A model generated the notes under the pieces. The model was not told the origin of the DNA. It saw only the letters and a program-made list of their open reading frames with translations, and did no database searches. A stretch of DNA of 60,005 nucleotides from the IMG/VR virus record IMGVR_UViG_3300042301_001108, positions 1 to 60,005 of that record. One strand, given 5' to 3'. The translations under genes were made by a program, and so were the position numbers. This document shows, in pieces, positions 29,097 to 39,041 of the stretch. Positions within the stretch are counted from its first letter, which is position 1; each line of letters starts with the position of its first letter. Source of the DNA: a virus.

Positions 29097-32000
29097 TTAC
29101 ATCCTCCATAATTATTGTTCCATCTTTTGTTTTACCAAAGGAAAAGCTGTATGCGTTCCCCTCTTCAATCTTCATATATGCTTTTGCAAAGCTGGTTGGA
29201 AATACTGTAACGGAGTGTAGCTCACGAGCTGTGTCAGCTAACACTAGTGACGCCATCTTTTTTCCAGCTTTGGTTATGCGTGGCTTAAAAGACACCACAA
29301 ACATTTCGTCATCTTTGTATGGTAGCTGACGATAGCTTAGCATTTTTAAAAGACCGTTTGAGTGATTCCCAATTTCGTCAGCAGGGATAGCAGTAAGAAT
29401 CCTATTGTCGCTACATAAAATAATATAGGTTTTACCAGACTCAATAGCGGTTTGCTCTTCATCAAAGATGCCAACGCTTCCTGTCTTGTCTAGTATTTCA
29501 ACACGAGACCACCCCTTGCCACGCTTAATTGATTTTACCATACCCATTAAGATGAAAGACCCCTTTTCCTCAAAGTCACACACGTCATTAATAAATGCAT
29601 AGTAGTGTTGTGGAATAGAGTAGTTAAACTCTGGCAGGTTCAAGTACTCATAAAGGTTCTGTCTAATCTCTTCATCATTACGTGGGTTATCAGTAAATGT
29701 TGCACCACCAACAGCTCTTAGAGCAGCTAGAGCACGACTGTTGGCACCACTACCCTTTGTAAAAGTAAACTCTTCTAGGTGTTTATAGTCTCTGAAAGGA
29801 CGTGCAGCCATGTACTTGTTGGCAATGTTGTCGCTAATGTATTTAATTGCTGTTAGTCCAAACCTAATTCCCTTACCCTCAATTTTAAAGTCAGCATCAG
29901 AATCATTAATGTGTGGAAGCTTAACTGGTATATTCATACGCTTGGCCTCAATAAGATACTCAGTACGTGCATCCTTGTCGCCTTCGTTCTTTAATAGAGA
30001 ATACATGAACTCTAATGGGTGATAGTACTTTAGCCATGCGGTCCAGTATGATAGCGTTGAGTAGGCTACAGCGTGAGACTTGTTGAATGAGTACCCTGCG
30101 TGAGCCTCAAAGTCATGCCAAAGATCTTTAGCATCGTTTGGTGAGATAAACTTTGAAGCCCCCTCAACAAACCTGTCTTTAAAGATGTCAAACTCTTTTG
30201 CATCTTTCTTTTTACCAATAATCTTACGAACCTTGTCAGCATCAGCCATCGACATGCCACCAAGCTCTGTACAAGCCTGCATAACCTGCTCCTGATACAA
30301 GATGCATCCATATGTTTCTTGTGTAAAAGCTTTCATGACTTGGTGGTGGTAGCTAATGTTTTGCTTTCCGTGCTTACGAGCAATGTAGTCTTTACCAATA
30401 GTGTTCATGGCACCTGGACGAACGAGTGCGTTAGATGCTGCAAGTTCTGCAAAGTTTTTAACACCCATTCTAACTAGCAGGTTAGTATATGGTGCAGCTT
30501 CACACTGGAACACACCCTTTGTGTGACCGTCAGAAAGCATGCGATAAATGTTGGCATCTTCCATATTTATTTTATGAAGATCAATACGCTTTGCCCCTTC
30601 ACGTTCTTGAATAATCTTTAGGGTATCTTGAATAACAGACAGAGTCTTTAGACCTAGTGCATCAATCTTAATAAGGCCAATACGCTCTGCTTCTGCCATG
30701 TCTACTGCTACCACTGGGATACGTTCTTTTGTTCCTGGTGCCGTGCGAGTTTCCATAGGAGCAAACTTAAAGATGGGTTGCTTGGATGTTACAACACCAG
30801 CAGCATGAATACCAGTGCCACGAATACGACCACGAAGCTGCTCTCCATACTTTTCAATCTCTGGATACTTTTCACGGAACCACTCAGTCTGTTTTGATGT
30901 GCAGTAGTCATCCCACGTGTCTACAAGTTTCATAACTTTGTTTACGTCTGTTAGCGGTATCTGCAATACACGTGCAATGTCACGAACAACACCTTTGTCT
31001 TTGAACTGCAAGAATGTTGCAATAGATGCTACGTGGCGATACTGTCGTACCAAGTAATCTTTTACTTCGTCACGACGGCTGTCCTGAATGTCAGTATCAA
31101 TATCTGGAAAGTCATTACGTTCTGGATTAATAAAACGGAAAAACAAGAGTCCATGCTGAATGGGATCAATGTCTGTAATCTCTAGGGCATAGCAAAGCAA
31201 AGACCCAGCAGCCGAACCTCGTCCTGGGCCAACCATAATATCTTCTTTCTTTGCCCATGCAATCATAGAGCGAACAACCAAGAAGTAGGGACCAAAGTTT
31301 TTATCCTTGATAATTTTAAGCTCTTCTTCCAGGCGGTCTAGATATTCTTGCTTATCTGCTAAGCCCTTAACCCTTAGTCCCTCAAGTGCCAAAGACTTCA
31401 GCTCTCCGTCTGGATCTTTATACTGAACTGGTAGCAAGTCTGCGTGGTCCTTGATGTTGTAGTCTTGAATCTTATCTACAATTTCAAGTGTAGCCTCAAA
31501 CATGTCTGCACGATCAATGCCTTGTGCTGCCATCGCTGACTTCATTTCTTCATACGAAAGCAAGTGAATCTCAAACTTATTAAATGACATTTGACGGTCT
31601 GCACCATATAAATAATCTAGCTTTTCCATCAAGCCATCTAGCTTCTTTGCTTTGTCATACGTAGCATCTTTTTCAGGCTTGCTAGAGTATGAGTTAAGAA
31701 TAAGCTTTAGCTCTTGGATTTCTTTTTGTGATGGATCAGAGTGGTGGCAGTCTGGAGTTACTACTGGCTTAATACCAAACTCATCTGCAAGCTCTAGAAT
31801 AATCTTGTTAATTTCTGGTGGGTTGTGTGGCATAACTTCTAGGTAGTAGTCATCGCCAAAAGTTTCTTTACACCACTTAATGTGGTCTTTAGCATAAGCA
31901 AGCTCATCAGCTTCAATAGCTTTTGCTAGTACCCCAGACAAACAGCCAGAGGTAATAATTAGGCCATCTTTGTACTGCTCCAAAACCTTCCAGTCAATAC

Positions 32001-32367
32001 GTGGCTTTTTATAAAAACCTTCTGTCCATCCAATTTCATTAAGCTTGTTTAGATTCTCTAGACCATTTGCATCTTTAGCTAGAATGATAAGGTGGTTATA
32101 GTTTAGGTCTAGTGGGTCATTCTTTTCTTTCTTGTCTGTGTGGTCAAGACGGTCTTTAGTTATATAACCCTCAATTCCAAGAATTGGCTTGATACCTTTT
32201 TCTTTTGCAGCACGATACATTTCACGATGACCAGACAAAGAGCCGTGATCGGTAATTGCGATGGCTGGCATACCTAGCTCAGCTGCACGGTCTACGTACT
32301 CCTGTGGCGTTGCAATTCCATCAAATAGAGAGTAGTGGGTGTGAACGTGTAGTCCAGCGTAGTTCAT
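29089..32367 (-). CDS. dnaE: DNA polymerase III alpha subunit (DnaE type)
   Basis: 1092 residues. N-terminal PHP domain: LHVHTHYSLFDG, ITDHGSLSG, GIEGY, PVVTPDCHH. Palm: VGPGRGSAAGSLLCYALEIT, NDFPDIDTDIQ (PDxDxD catalytic Asp), then GIHAAGVV and KSHAVAYSTLSYWTAWLK. A tRNA-anticodon-like OB fold occurs near the end (FILMGMVKSIKRGKGW). Replicates the phage chromosome. All PHP metal-binding residues look present, so it may proofread. Start ATG 32367. Confidence 0.95.
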   Translation of the reverse strand: MNYAGLHVHTHYSLFDGIATPQEYVDRAAELGMPAIAITDHGSLSGHREMYRAAKEKGIKPILGIEGYITKDRLDHTDKKEKNDPLDLNYNHLIILAKDANGLENLNKLNEIGWTEGFYKKPRIDWKVLEQYKDGLIITSGCLSGVLAKAIEADELAYAKDHIKWCKETFGDDYYLEVMPHNPPEINKIILELADEFGIKPVVTPDCHHSDPSQKEIQELKLILNSYSSKPEKDATYDKAKKLDGLMEKLDYLYGADRQMSFNKFEIHLLSYEEMKSAMAAQGIDRADMFEATLEIVDKIQDYNIKDHADLLPVQYKDPDGELKSLALEGLRVKGLADKQEYLDRLEEELKIIKDKNFGPYFLVVRSMIAWAKKEDIMVGPGRGSAAGSLLCYALEITDIDPIQHGLLFFRFINPERNDFPDIDTDIQDSRRDEVKDYLVRQYRHVASIATFLQFKDKGVVRDIARVLQIPLTDVNKVMKLVDTWDDYCTSKQTEWFREKYPEIEKYGEQLRGRIRGTGIHAAGVVTSKQPIFKFAPMETRTAPGTKERIPVVAVDMAEAERIGLIKIDALGLKTLSVIQDTLKIIQEREGAKRIDLHKINMEDANIYRMLSDGHTKGVFQCEAAPYTNLLVRMGVKNFAELAASNALVRPGAMNTIGKDYIARKHGKQNISYHHQVMKAFTQETYGCILYQEQVMQACTELGGMSMADADKVRKIIGKKKDAKEFDIFKDRFVEGASKFISPNDAKDLWHDFEAHAGYSFNKSHAVAYSTLSYWTAWLKYYHPLEFMYSLLKNEGDKDARTEYLIEAKRMNIPVKLPHINDSDADFKIEGKGIRFGLTAIKYISDNIANKYMAARPFRDYKHLEEFTFTKGSGANSRALAALRAVGGATFTDNPRNDEEIRQNLYEYLNLPEFNYSIPQHYYAFINDVCDFEEKGSFILMGMVKSIKRGKGWSRVEILDKTGSVGIFDEEQTAIESGKTYIILCSDNRILTAIPADEIGNHSNGLLKMLSYRQLPYKDDEMFVVSFKPRITKAGKKMASLVLADTARELHSVTVFPTSFAKAYMKIEEGNAYSFSFGKTKDGTIIMEDVNV

Positions 32368-32381
32368 GAAAGTCCTTCGTT

Positions 32382-32432
32382 AGTTGAATAAAGTTTTGGG
32401 ATGGGCAGTTTTAGGAGATGCCCAGCTCAACT
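32382..32432. repeat. Nested inverted repeat between the SSB-like gene and dnaE
   Basis: TGGGCA (32402-32407) with TGCCCA (32419-32424) inside AGTTGA (32382-32387) and TCAACT (32427-32432). It could attenuate polymerase expression on the leftward transcript; no U-run. Confidence 0.45.
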
Positions 32433-32434
32433 TT

Positions 32435-33100
32435 TTACCAGTCAGCGTTGCTAGTGGTTGCAGCACCTGGGCCATCAAAGCCTAGGTAGAAGTTTTCCTG
32501 CTCTGCATATGGAACATGACGAACAACCTTGTCTAGGTTGAATGGCTCATGCTTTGACCAATCAAATGGTTCAGAATCTGGTGTGGTTGGAATTAGTGTG
32601 TAGTTGGTCTCAATACCCTGACCATTACGCTTTAGCTTCCATACCAAGTTAGAAATGCTTCCAGTTTCAAGTGCATATTCACGGATAGTGTCAAATGCAG
32701 ACTGCTTGGAGATTCCCTGTGACCATACGGCTACATATGGCTCTTCAATGCCATCGTCAATAATCACGTTGCAGTAGAAGCGAAGCCTTGCTCGCCATCC
32801 TGCCTTTGGATCTTTACGGTGCATCTCTTCTGCCCAGTCACGTCCTTCTGACTCCATAGTGTCTAGGGCCTTACGCTTGTAATCCTTTGGATTAGTGTGT
32901 TCTTTTACAACAACAGCTAGACCACGGTCTGGGCTGTAGTTTGCTGAGTCCTGATCTAGCTCTTCAACAAAACGAATCTTTACTGACTGTCCGTCTGCTA
33001 GCTTTACCCAACGGACCTTTGGTCCTGTTGCTGATGGGTCTGAACTTGGCTTGCTATCTAGTAGTGCATTAATGTTTTTTAGTCCTTTTACAACGCTCAT
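32435..33100 (-). CDS. Probable single-stranded DNA-binding protein
   Basis: 221 residues. WVKLADGQSVKIRFVEELD and RLRFYCNVII form an OB-like beta domain. Position between the polymerase and primase and similarity to the actinophage proteins annotated as ssDNA-binding (T4 gp32-like layout) support it. No zinc motif seen. The tail (FDGPGAATTSNADW) is acidic only weakly. Inference from context and fold pattern. Confidence 0.58.
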   Translation of the reverse strand: MSVVKGLKNINALLDSKPSSDPSATGPKVRWVKLADGQSVKIRFVEELDQDSANYSPDRGLAVVVKEHTNPKDYKRKALDTMESEGRDWAEEMHRKDPKAGWRARLRFYCNVIIDDGIEEPYVAVWSQGISKQSAFDTIREYALETGSISNLVWKLKRNGQGIETNYTLIPTTPDSEPFDWSKHEPFNLDKVVRHVPYAEQENFYLGFDGPGAATTSNADW

Positions 33101-33139
33101 ATTTTTGTGTTCTCCTATTTTTTATATTGTGTTGGTTTC

Positions 33140-34078
33140 TTATTGTAGCATAGACATGATTGAGTTGTCAAATCTATACTCTAGTGTTTTTATTGTTTCG
33201 TCATCCATGTCTCCAATATCTTTGTACTTGGCATCAATCTTGATTACAGAAATACGAGAGCCAAGCTTATCTATTAGCTTTTGCCTCATTGTATTTCCAG
33301 CTTCATCGTTATCAGCAAGAAGAATAATATTATTAAAATACTTCTTCAGCAAGTCCATTTGTATATTAGATACCATGGATCCTAGAGTTGCCACTGCTGG
33401 CAGCCCCACCTGATCAAGTCTTATCGCATCAAAAGATGACTCAACGACATAGACCCTATCAGAAGTCTTTACCCTATGTAGGTTAAATAGTGTTTTGCTT
33501 TTTGGTAGTCCTGGGGTATTCTTAAATTCTTTACCCTCGACAGAGCGACCAACAAATCCAATGGTCATTCCATCTGGAGAGGCAACAGGGATAGTTACCA
33601 TATCTTGTTTTTCTGAAAAGCCAAGAGAAAACTTTTTGACAGACTCTTCTGTGATAAGTCTACCTGCATAGTAACGCATGGCACGTGGAGACTCCAATGC
33701 CTGATTGTTTAAACGCTTTATGATTAGCTCGTCATACTGAACGTACACTGGTTTTTCCTGTAGTTGTTTTTCAATATCGTATGCAAGGTCTGCCATAGTT
33801 TCTTTACTCTTTATGAAACGTGCAGCTTCAAAATATGATCTACCAGAATTATGCATAACTAGCTCAATTAAGTCAGCTATTTTTTGGCAAGCAAAGCAAA
33901 AGAAAACTCCTGTAATCTTATCTACCTCACCTGCTGGGGTACGAGAATTATTATGAAACGAACAAAAGATAATATAATCAGATTCAATCTCATTCATTAT
34001 TTCAATGCCTGAGCCAATAAGTACACGCTTAATTTGTTCTGCCGTATATGTTGTTCTTGAATTCTTTTTGTTGTTCAC
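33140..34078 (-). CDS. DnaG-type DNA primase
   Basis: 312 residues, GTG start. CHC2 zinc finger: IIFCSFHNNSRTP (Cys39, His42) with FFCFACQ (Cys61, Cys64). TOPRIM: VYVVESSFDAIRLDQ with the catalytic Glu, VATLGS, then ILLADNDEAGNTMR (D-x-D). Short because the helicase-binding C-terminal domain is absent. Makes RNA primers for lagging-strand synthesis. Confidence 0.92.
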   Translation of the reverse strand: MNNKKNSRTTYTAEQIKRVLIGSGIEIMNEIESDYIIFCSFHNNSRTPAGEVDKITGVFFCFACQKIADLIELVMHNSGRSYFEAARFIKSKETMADLAYDIEKQLQEKPVYVQYDELIIKRLNNQALESPRAMRYYAGRLITEESVKKFSLGFSEKQDMVTIPVASPDGMTIGFVGRSVEGKEFKNTPGLPKSKTLFNLHRVKTSDRVYVVESSFDAIRLDQVGLPAVATLGSMVSNIQMDLLKKYFNNIILLADNDEAGNTMRQKLIDKLGSRISVIKIDAKYKDIGDMDDETIKTLEYRFDNSIMSMLQ

Positions 34079-34083
34079 TCTTT

Positions 34084-35304
34084 TTATTTATCTTCCATGT
34101 CTTTGTATCTGTAGTAACCTTTATCAAAGTCTGCCTGAACAAAGAAGTCACCCATAAAACCATTACGGTTCTTTCTAAAGGCACACTCTATAATATCACT
34201 ATTTGTGGCACGACCAAGTGCCAAAACCCAGTCAGCATCGTAGGCAATCTGTCTTGACCATGCAGTCTGTCCTAGAGTAGGAACACCACTCAGGTCATTC
34301 ACATCGTCAGGTGTGGCTGATGAAATAGCAATGATTGGAACCTCTTCACCAATAGCAAGAAGCTTTAGTTCACGAGACAGGTTCTTCATACGAACAACCT
34401 CGTTCTCAGATCTTTGGTTTGGGGACATGAGCTGTAGGTAGTCAACAATAATAAAGTCAGGCTTATACTGGTCAATTTTTCCACGTAGAACTGATGGGTT
34501 GATCTCTCCACCAGAGTCGTTAGAGATGATGTGAAACTCTGGCTTACCAGCAATCTCTTTCTCGTGCCACTTCTTTAGCATATCTAGCTCAATATCGCCA
34601 TTGCTAATCTTACGGTGTGACCACAAACCCTCGCCCATAATGGTAAATACACGATTACGAACTTCTGTCTCTGACATTTCTAGAGATATGATTAGTGGTG
34701 ACTTGCCCTGCTTCCATGCCTGTACCGCAAAATATAAAGCCATCCACGACTTACCAATTCCTGGATAAGCAAGGAACACTCCAAGCTGTCCTGGCATAAT
34801 TCCAGCTGGCAAGTAGTTGTCAAATCCTGGCAGATTAGTTTTAATACCAGTAACACCAAGAGCCTGTTGTGCCTTTACGTTTTCAAAGTATGCTACTGCA
34901 GACTCAAGGTCAGTCACATCAATGTCACGAATTGCAGAAGTGTTCTTTTTCAGCTCTGAGGTTTTTGTAATAAGCTCTTCTAGAGCTAGACCACCCTGTC
35001 CATTTTGAACCTCTTGTGCAGCATTTCTTAGTATGCCTTTTAGACTATCATTTAGGTATTCTGTTTGTAGTTCATCTAGGTGGTGTTTGGTTGATCCAAT
35101 ACCGTCAACTGGTGAGAAGTCACGAAACTTTTCTACAACCAAAGAGGTTGGTGGAACAGACTGATTTGTTTCAAAGTATTTACGAATGAACGTCCAGATG
35201 TCAAGATGTGTAGTTAAGAGGCTGTCTACATTTGCCTGAAGCAATACGTGCATCTGCTTGTCTGATAATACTGCTGATATTACCTTAGATTCTGTATTAC
35301 TCAC
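34084..35304 (-). CDS. DnaB-type replicative helicase
   Basis: 406 residues. N-terminal helical domain (1-120), linker, RecA-type motor: FLAYPGIGKSW (Walker A, 177-187), SPLIISLEMSETEVRNR, PDFIIVDYLQLM (Walker B), and a hexamer Arg finger region (ARQIAYDADWVL). Opens DNA at the fork. Overlaps the gene at 35297 by 8 nt. Confidence 0.93.
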   Translation of the reverse strand: MSNTESKVISAVLSDKQMHVLLQANVDSLLTTHLDIWTFIRKYFETNQSVPPTSLVVEKFRDFSPVDGIGSTKHHLDELQTEYLNDSLKGILRNAAQEVQNGQGGLALEELITKTSELKKNTSAIRDIDVTDLESAVAYFENVKAQQALGVTGIKTNLPGFDNYLPAGIMPGQLGVFLAYPGIGKSWMALYFAVQAWKQGKSPLIISLEMSETEVRNRVFTIMGEGLWSHRKISNGDIELDMLKKWHEKEIAGKPEFHIISNDSGGEINPSVLRGKIDQYKPDFIIVDYLQLMSPNQRSENEVVRMKNLSRELKLLAIGEEVPIIAISSATPDDVNDLSGVPTLGQTAWSRQIAYDADWVLALGRATNSDIIECAFRKNRNGFMGDFFVQADFDKGYYRYKDMEDK

Positions 35305-35605
35305 TTAGCCACCTTTTAGCCATCTCTCTACGCTCTGCTCGCTCTTTATCGTCTTTTACCTTTTCATCCATAGCCTGCAAAATCTTTTCTGCATTATAGG
35401 CATAAAATGTCCAGCTTGGTTTTTGTGCTACTTCAAAATAATAGTACACTAATTTCATGGCTAAGTCAAGGCCAAATGATTCAACAATGGCATCTGCTGC
35501 CCACTGTTCTGTATTTAGGTTAAGTACTGGCTTTGCACCATACTTTTTAAGATGTTGACTAGAGTAGGTGCCAAGTAAAGCCATGCGGTCTTTACGTTCA
35601 GCCAT
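35297..35605 (-). CDS. Hypothetical protein, possible helicase partner
   Basis: 102 residues; helical; LKLVYYYFEVAQKPSW and a charged tail (KVKDDKERAERREMAKRWL). Its location directly before the helicase and size agree with actinophage helicase-loader candidates. No P-loop, so it is not a DnaC ATPase. Unproven. Confidence 0.55.
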   Translation of the reverse strand: MAERKDRMALLGTYSSQHLKKYGAKPVLNLNTEQWAADAIVESFGLDLAMKLVYYYFEVAQKPSWTFYAYNAEKILQAMDEKVKDDKERAERREMAKRWLSE

Positions 35606-35811
35606 TACTCGTCTATTTCAGACTTTGCTTCTGATAGTTTTTCTGTTAGCTTGTCTTCAACAAACTTATACACACGCTCAAATGCGTCGTTAACAGTTTC
35701 TCCATCACGTCTTGAGTCAACTACCCCAAGATCTAGACGCAGAGACTGAAAGTTACCTAGATTAAGTGTATATCCTAGAGTAACATTTACCTTAGTTTCT
35801 TCGTTATTCAT
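35605..35811 (-). CDS. Hypothetical protein
   Basis: 68 residues from ATG 35811 (MNNEETKVNVTLG...), chosen because GTAGGAA precedes it; the open frame extends 19 codons further but overlaps the HTH gene end. Beta strands (KVNVTLGYTLNLG, LRLDLGVVDS) then a long acidic helix. The VTLGYT...LD pattern appears in phage replication clusters without a known role. Confidence 0.58.
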   Translation of the reverse strand: MNNEETKVNVTLGYTLNLGNFQSLRLDLGVVDSRRDGETVNDAFERVYKFVEDKLTEKLSEAKSEIDE

Positions 35812-35830
35812 TTTCCTACCCCTCACGGTA

Positions 35831-36373
35831 TTAAATAGATTCTGACCAGACAGGTATAAATCTACCATCTTCTGTCTTTGTATATGTCAGTATACCATCT
35901 CCCATTCGTCTTGTCAACTCCTGGTTTGTTGGCGTCATATTGTTTGTAATTAAACCATCTTTTCTTGGTTGTCCAATATGTATAGATGCAAGTATATCAC
36001 GAATCTCTTTTACTTGCGACTCTGAGTAATAGCTTCTTATTTGCCAGCCAGTTTTTCCATCTTTTGATGACCCCATAGGAAATGGAATTACCCCACGCTT
36101 CATTAAGCTGGGCATATACTTTTTATGACGGTTAACCAACTTTGCCGTTTCTCCCACAGTGTAAGCTCTTTCACGATTGCGTTTAAAGTCAGATGTAAAG
36201 CAAGACTCCATACGATCTTTTGTGATGTTATACAGAGTTACCATTCCAGTAGACCTGCTAGTGTGGTGTGGTCTGACAAGGTCTCCATTTAAGAACCAAA
36301 CTTTTTTATTGCCAGGAATAACAGACTCCTGGTTATATTTTTCGTCTAGTATTTTTTTTTCGTTAGTCTGCAT
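35831..36373 (-). CDS. MerR-like helix-turn-helix protein
   Basis: 180 residues. A first beta-rich part (WFLNGDLVRP, MVTLYNITKDR), then AYTVGETAKLVNRHKKYMPSLMKRGV (about 90-115) which reads as a MerR/excisionase HTH, followed by SYYSESQVKEIRDILAS and a Thr-rich end. Unusual fusion for a regulator of 180 residues; might act as replication initiator or control the late operon. It is the first gene of the replication block as transcribed. Confidence 0.7.
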   Translation of the reverse strand: MQTNEKKILDEKYNQESVIPGNKKVWFLNGDLVRPHHTSRSTGMVTLYNITKDRMESCFTSDFKRNRERAYTVGETAKLVNRHKKYMPSLMKRGVIPFPMGSSKDGKTGWQIRSYYSESQVKEIRDILASIHIGQPRKDGLITNNMTPTNQELTRRMGDGILTYTKTEDGRFIPVWSESI

Positions 36374-36819
36374 TAGTTTGGAATTCCGATTATAATTAGA
36401 TTAACTGTTGTGGATGCTTTTCCACCTTTGTCAAATCTAACCAAACCAGTTAATCCATTTGCGTCAACGCTTGTTAGAACAACGGTAGCACCTTCTCCTG
36501 CAGTGTCAACACCACCAGTATTTACAACAGTAGCTGTAGCTATGGGTGTGTACTTAAAGTTTCCATTATAAGAATATGTAAATGTTTTTATGCTATCTGC
36601 AGCTTGAGTGGTATTTGATGTAACAACAACTGAGCCTCCAATAATTCTTGACTCTGAAGTTTTAATGTTTTGCTTACCCGCTGATGGGGTATCAATACTA
36701 GTATAGTTATAACCAGTCGTAGACACCTGATCAGATAACTGATTTACAGCATTGGTAATTTGATAGATATAGCTGACGTCAACTGGTTGGCCTCGCTCTG
36801 GTAGTGGTATTTTTGCCAT
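36373..36819 (-). CDS. Tail or virion-associated protein, beta-rich
   Basis: 148 residues; an N-terminal helix (VSYIYQITNAVNQLSDQV) then beta strands with Thr/Val/Gly and a C-terminal VNLIIIGIPN. Looks like a short trimeric fibre or head-decoration protein. Promoter with TGGTATAAT at 36837 and an AGGAG site. Not recognised. Confidence 0.6.
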   Translation of the reverse strand: MAKIPLPERGQPVDVSYIYQITNAVNQLSDQVSTTGYNYTSIDTPSAGKQNIKTSESRIIGGSVVVTSNTTQAADSIKTFTYSYNGNFKYTPIATATVVNTGGVDTAGEGATVVLTSVDANGLTGLVRFDKGGKASTTVNLIIIGIPN

Positions 36820-36836
36820 AGTATTCTCCTAATTAA

Positions 36837-36845
36837 ATTATACCA
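36837..36845 (-). promoter_or_regulatory. Extended -10 promoter
   Basis: TGGTATAAT on the minus strand, with a leader of about 12 nt and TTAGGAG before ATG 36819. It marks the border of virion and replication blocks. Confidence 0.6.
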
Positions 36846-36850
36846 GAAAG

Positions 36851-37468
36851 CTATATGTTCTTTTGAGTCTTTTTAAAAAGAGTTAGCTTATTGTTATAAT
36901 AGTCTCTTATTTTTGGTATAGCTGGAAATTGAATTGCCACGTCTACTGCAGCTCTTTCAGTTGGCTTTAGAATTGAAAAATTATTAGTTGCTGTAGTGGT
37001 ACTAAGTTCCCAATCAGACCACCCTGTTGCTTCTGGATCTTCTGTGTTAGAGTTGTTCCACCTAATCCAAATATCATAGCTATTTCCGTCTCTAAAAAAT
37101 TTAATATAGTTTGCTTCTTCAGGACTCATGTAGTTTGGATCTTCAGGTGGTAGTGCCATTTGTTGTGCAATTTCTGAGTCATTTGGAAAAGACCAAACTA
37201 TATTAACAATATCTCCAGTCTTGCTTACTGAAATTCTGTTAGTTGTTGTGTATGGAAAGGGCGTTGTTACATTTGGCATTGCATACCTAATAATTTCTGA
37301 CCAATGAGAAAATCTATTTCTGTCTTCAGAAACTATGCGGTATCTAAAATCATAATGAAGACCGCTAACCTCTTCCCTATCCAGTAGATGATTAGTTACT
37401 GTAGTTAGCTGAACTAGTGGAAACTCGGTTTTGTTAATTTTGATTTGTTTAATACCAACATCAACCAT
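36851..37468 (-). CDS. Tail-associated protein with fibronectin-like features
   Basis: 205 residues; a beta-sandwich look (FRYRIVSEDRNRFSHWSE, VNIVWSFPNDS, YDIWIRWNNS) with Trp and Tyr as in fibronectin-type domains. Overlaps the next tail gene by one base. Probably baseplate or tail-fibre attachment. Confidence 0.6.
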   Translation of the reverse strand: MVDVGIKQIKINKTEFPLVQLTTVTNHLLDREEVSGLHYDFRYRIVSEDRNRFSHWSEIIRYAMPNVTTPFPYTTTNRISVSKTGDIVNIVWSFPNDSEIAQQMALPPEDPNYMSPEEANYIKFFRDGNSYDIWIRWNNSNTEDPEATGWSDWELSTTTATNNFSILKPTERAAVDVAIQFPAIPKIRDYYNNKLTLFKKTQKNI

Positions 37469-39039
37469 TAAGTCACATCCAGTACAAATCTATACTCAAT
37501 ATAGTTGGTGGTGTTTGCTTGTTTAAGAATTGTAAGCTTGTCGTCGTTCTGAACAATAGAATATCCTGTTAAGCCGTATATAGGGTTTATTGTGCTTATG
37601 TTGTCTAGTCTAAGAGCGTCAAGGGCTACATAAAACTGATCACTTGCAAACTCAACAGTGCCGCTTGAGGTTGTTGTTGAAACATTGGTGTTTGTTTTTG
37701 TATAAGTGAAAGTGTTTGAATCTACTCCAGTAATCAAGTGAATTCCATTAAATACCGAATCTACATTCCTGACCCTTACGTAGTCGCCCACTGCAAATCC
37801 GTGAGGAGCTCCAGTTGTAATAACTGCAACATTGCTTGTTAATTTCTTGTTAGTAACTGATATGGTTTGAGTAGTGGTTACATAAACCTTTACTACTGAC
37901 ACATCTAGCCAAGAAAATAACTCAGAACTATAAAATAACTCATCTAGTCTTTTTGTTGCAACAACGTATCTGTTACCTACTGAATAGCTTGATGGGCTTT
38001 TTGCTTCAACTTGCATCCATGCATACTGGGTTCCCCCACTATTACTAAACTCAATAATTATGTTTACTGCTTCTGGAATAGCTTCAGATTGTCCGTCTAC
38101 TGAAATAATTGAAAATGCTAACTTCATTATGTCTGATGATGAGTTTTTGGTTAGGTCTATAGGAAGTCCTGTTGTTTGTAAAAACTTTTTATCTCCATAA
38201 GGACTAATGCTTGTTCCATTTGAATATATAGATGATGAGTCACCCCTTAACAAAAGCACACTTGAAAGGTATCTTGGCCTTTCATATCTATTCAGCCTCT
38301 CATCATTAGAAAAAATGGCATTGCTTGTTGTTGTTTTAATTGCTAATGGCTGTAAAGTTTCTGGTGTTGATGTAGCTTCAAGATCAACGCTAATAATGTT
38401 GGAACCATTAACTATAGAGTTTTGTGATTCTGGAAAGTTTTGGTTTGATGCTGATGCACTTGTTCTTGTGCCACCTAAAACAAGCTCCCATATTTCTTCT
38501 CCAGAAAAAGCAGATATTGTTTTGCTATCAAATTTTCCAGCTGCTGAGTTAGATCCTGCAGAATATACACCAATTTCTGAAATTTCGTACCTTTCTTCTG
38601 TGGGTAGTTGTGCAGTTAAAACAATTTTATTAACACCATTATCATTTACATACCCACGTGAAGAAATTGGAACACGAAACATTTCAAAATCTAAAGCATT
38701 CTTTTCTGAGTTTGTTTGAATTTTTAGAGTAGCTGAACTAAAGTTTTGTGTAGGAGCTCTGTTAACCACAAACTGAGTTTCACTTGATATAGATGTTACG
38801 ATTGTATTTTCTAAAGTAGAGAGTGTTCCAGTTCCAGACTCTTTAACTATTTGAGCACCAACCCAAAGGCCAGCTGTGCTAGTTGTTGTAAAGGTTGTTC
38901 CAGAAGAGCTAACGCCAGTTGCAGTATTGATGTTGTTTCTTGGAGCAGCACCACAGCCCAAAGCTATAAATGAGGCATATGCTGGGGCATCTCCAATGAG
39001 ATACTTTGCAATAATGCTTTTACCAATATTAGTTATCAT
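37468..39039 (-). CDS. Minor tail / baseplate protein
   Basis: 523 residues; starts MITNIGKSIIAKYL, with AYASFIALGCGA, typical of tail proteins with a conserved N-terminal attachment domain in actinophages. Mostly beta strands with many Ser/Thr/Asn; no enzymatic motif. C-terminal part may bind host. AGGAAT site. Confidence 0.7.
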   Translation of the reverse strand: MITNIGKSIIAKYLIGDAPAYASFIALGCGAAPRNNINTATGVSSSGTTFTTTSTAGLWVGAQIVKESGTGTLSTLENTIVTSISSETQFVVNRAPTQNFSSATLKIQTNSEKNALDFEMFRVPISSRGYVNDNGVNKIVLTAQLPTEERYEISEIGVYSAGSNSAAGKFDSKTISAFSGEEIWELVLGGTRTSASASNQNFPESQNSIVNGSNIISVDLEATSTPETLQPLAIKTTTSNAIFSNDERLNRYERPRYLSSVLLLRGDSSSIYSNGTSISPYGDKKFLQTTGLPIDLTKNSSSDIMKLAFSIISVDGQSEAIPEAVNIIIEFSNSGGTQYAWMQVEAKSPSSYSVGNRYVVATKRLDELFYSSELFSWLDVSVVKVYVTTTQTISVTNKKLTSNVAVITTGAPHGFAVGDYVRVRNVDSVFNGIHLITGVDSNTFTYTKTNTNVSTTTSSGTVEFASDQFYVALDALRLDNISTINPIYGLTGYSIVQNDDKLTILKQANTTNYIEYRFVLDVT

Positions 39040-39041
39040 AT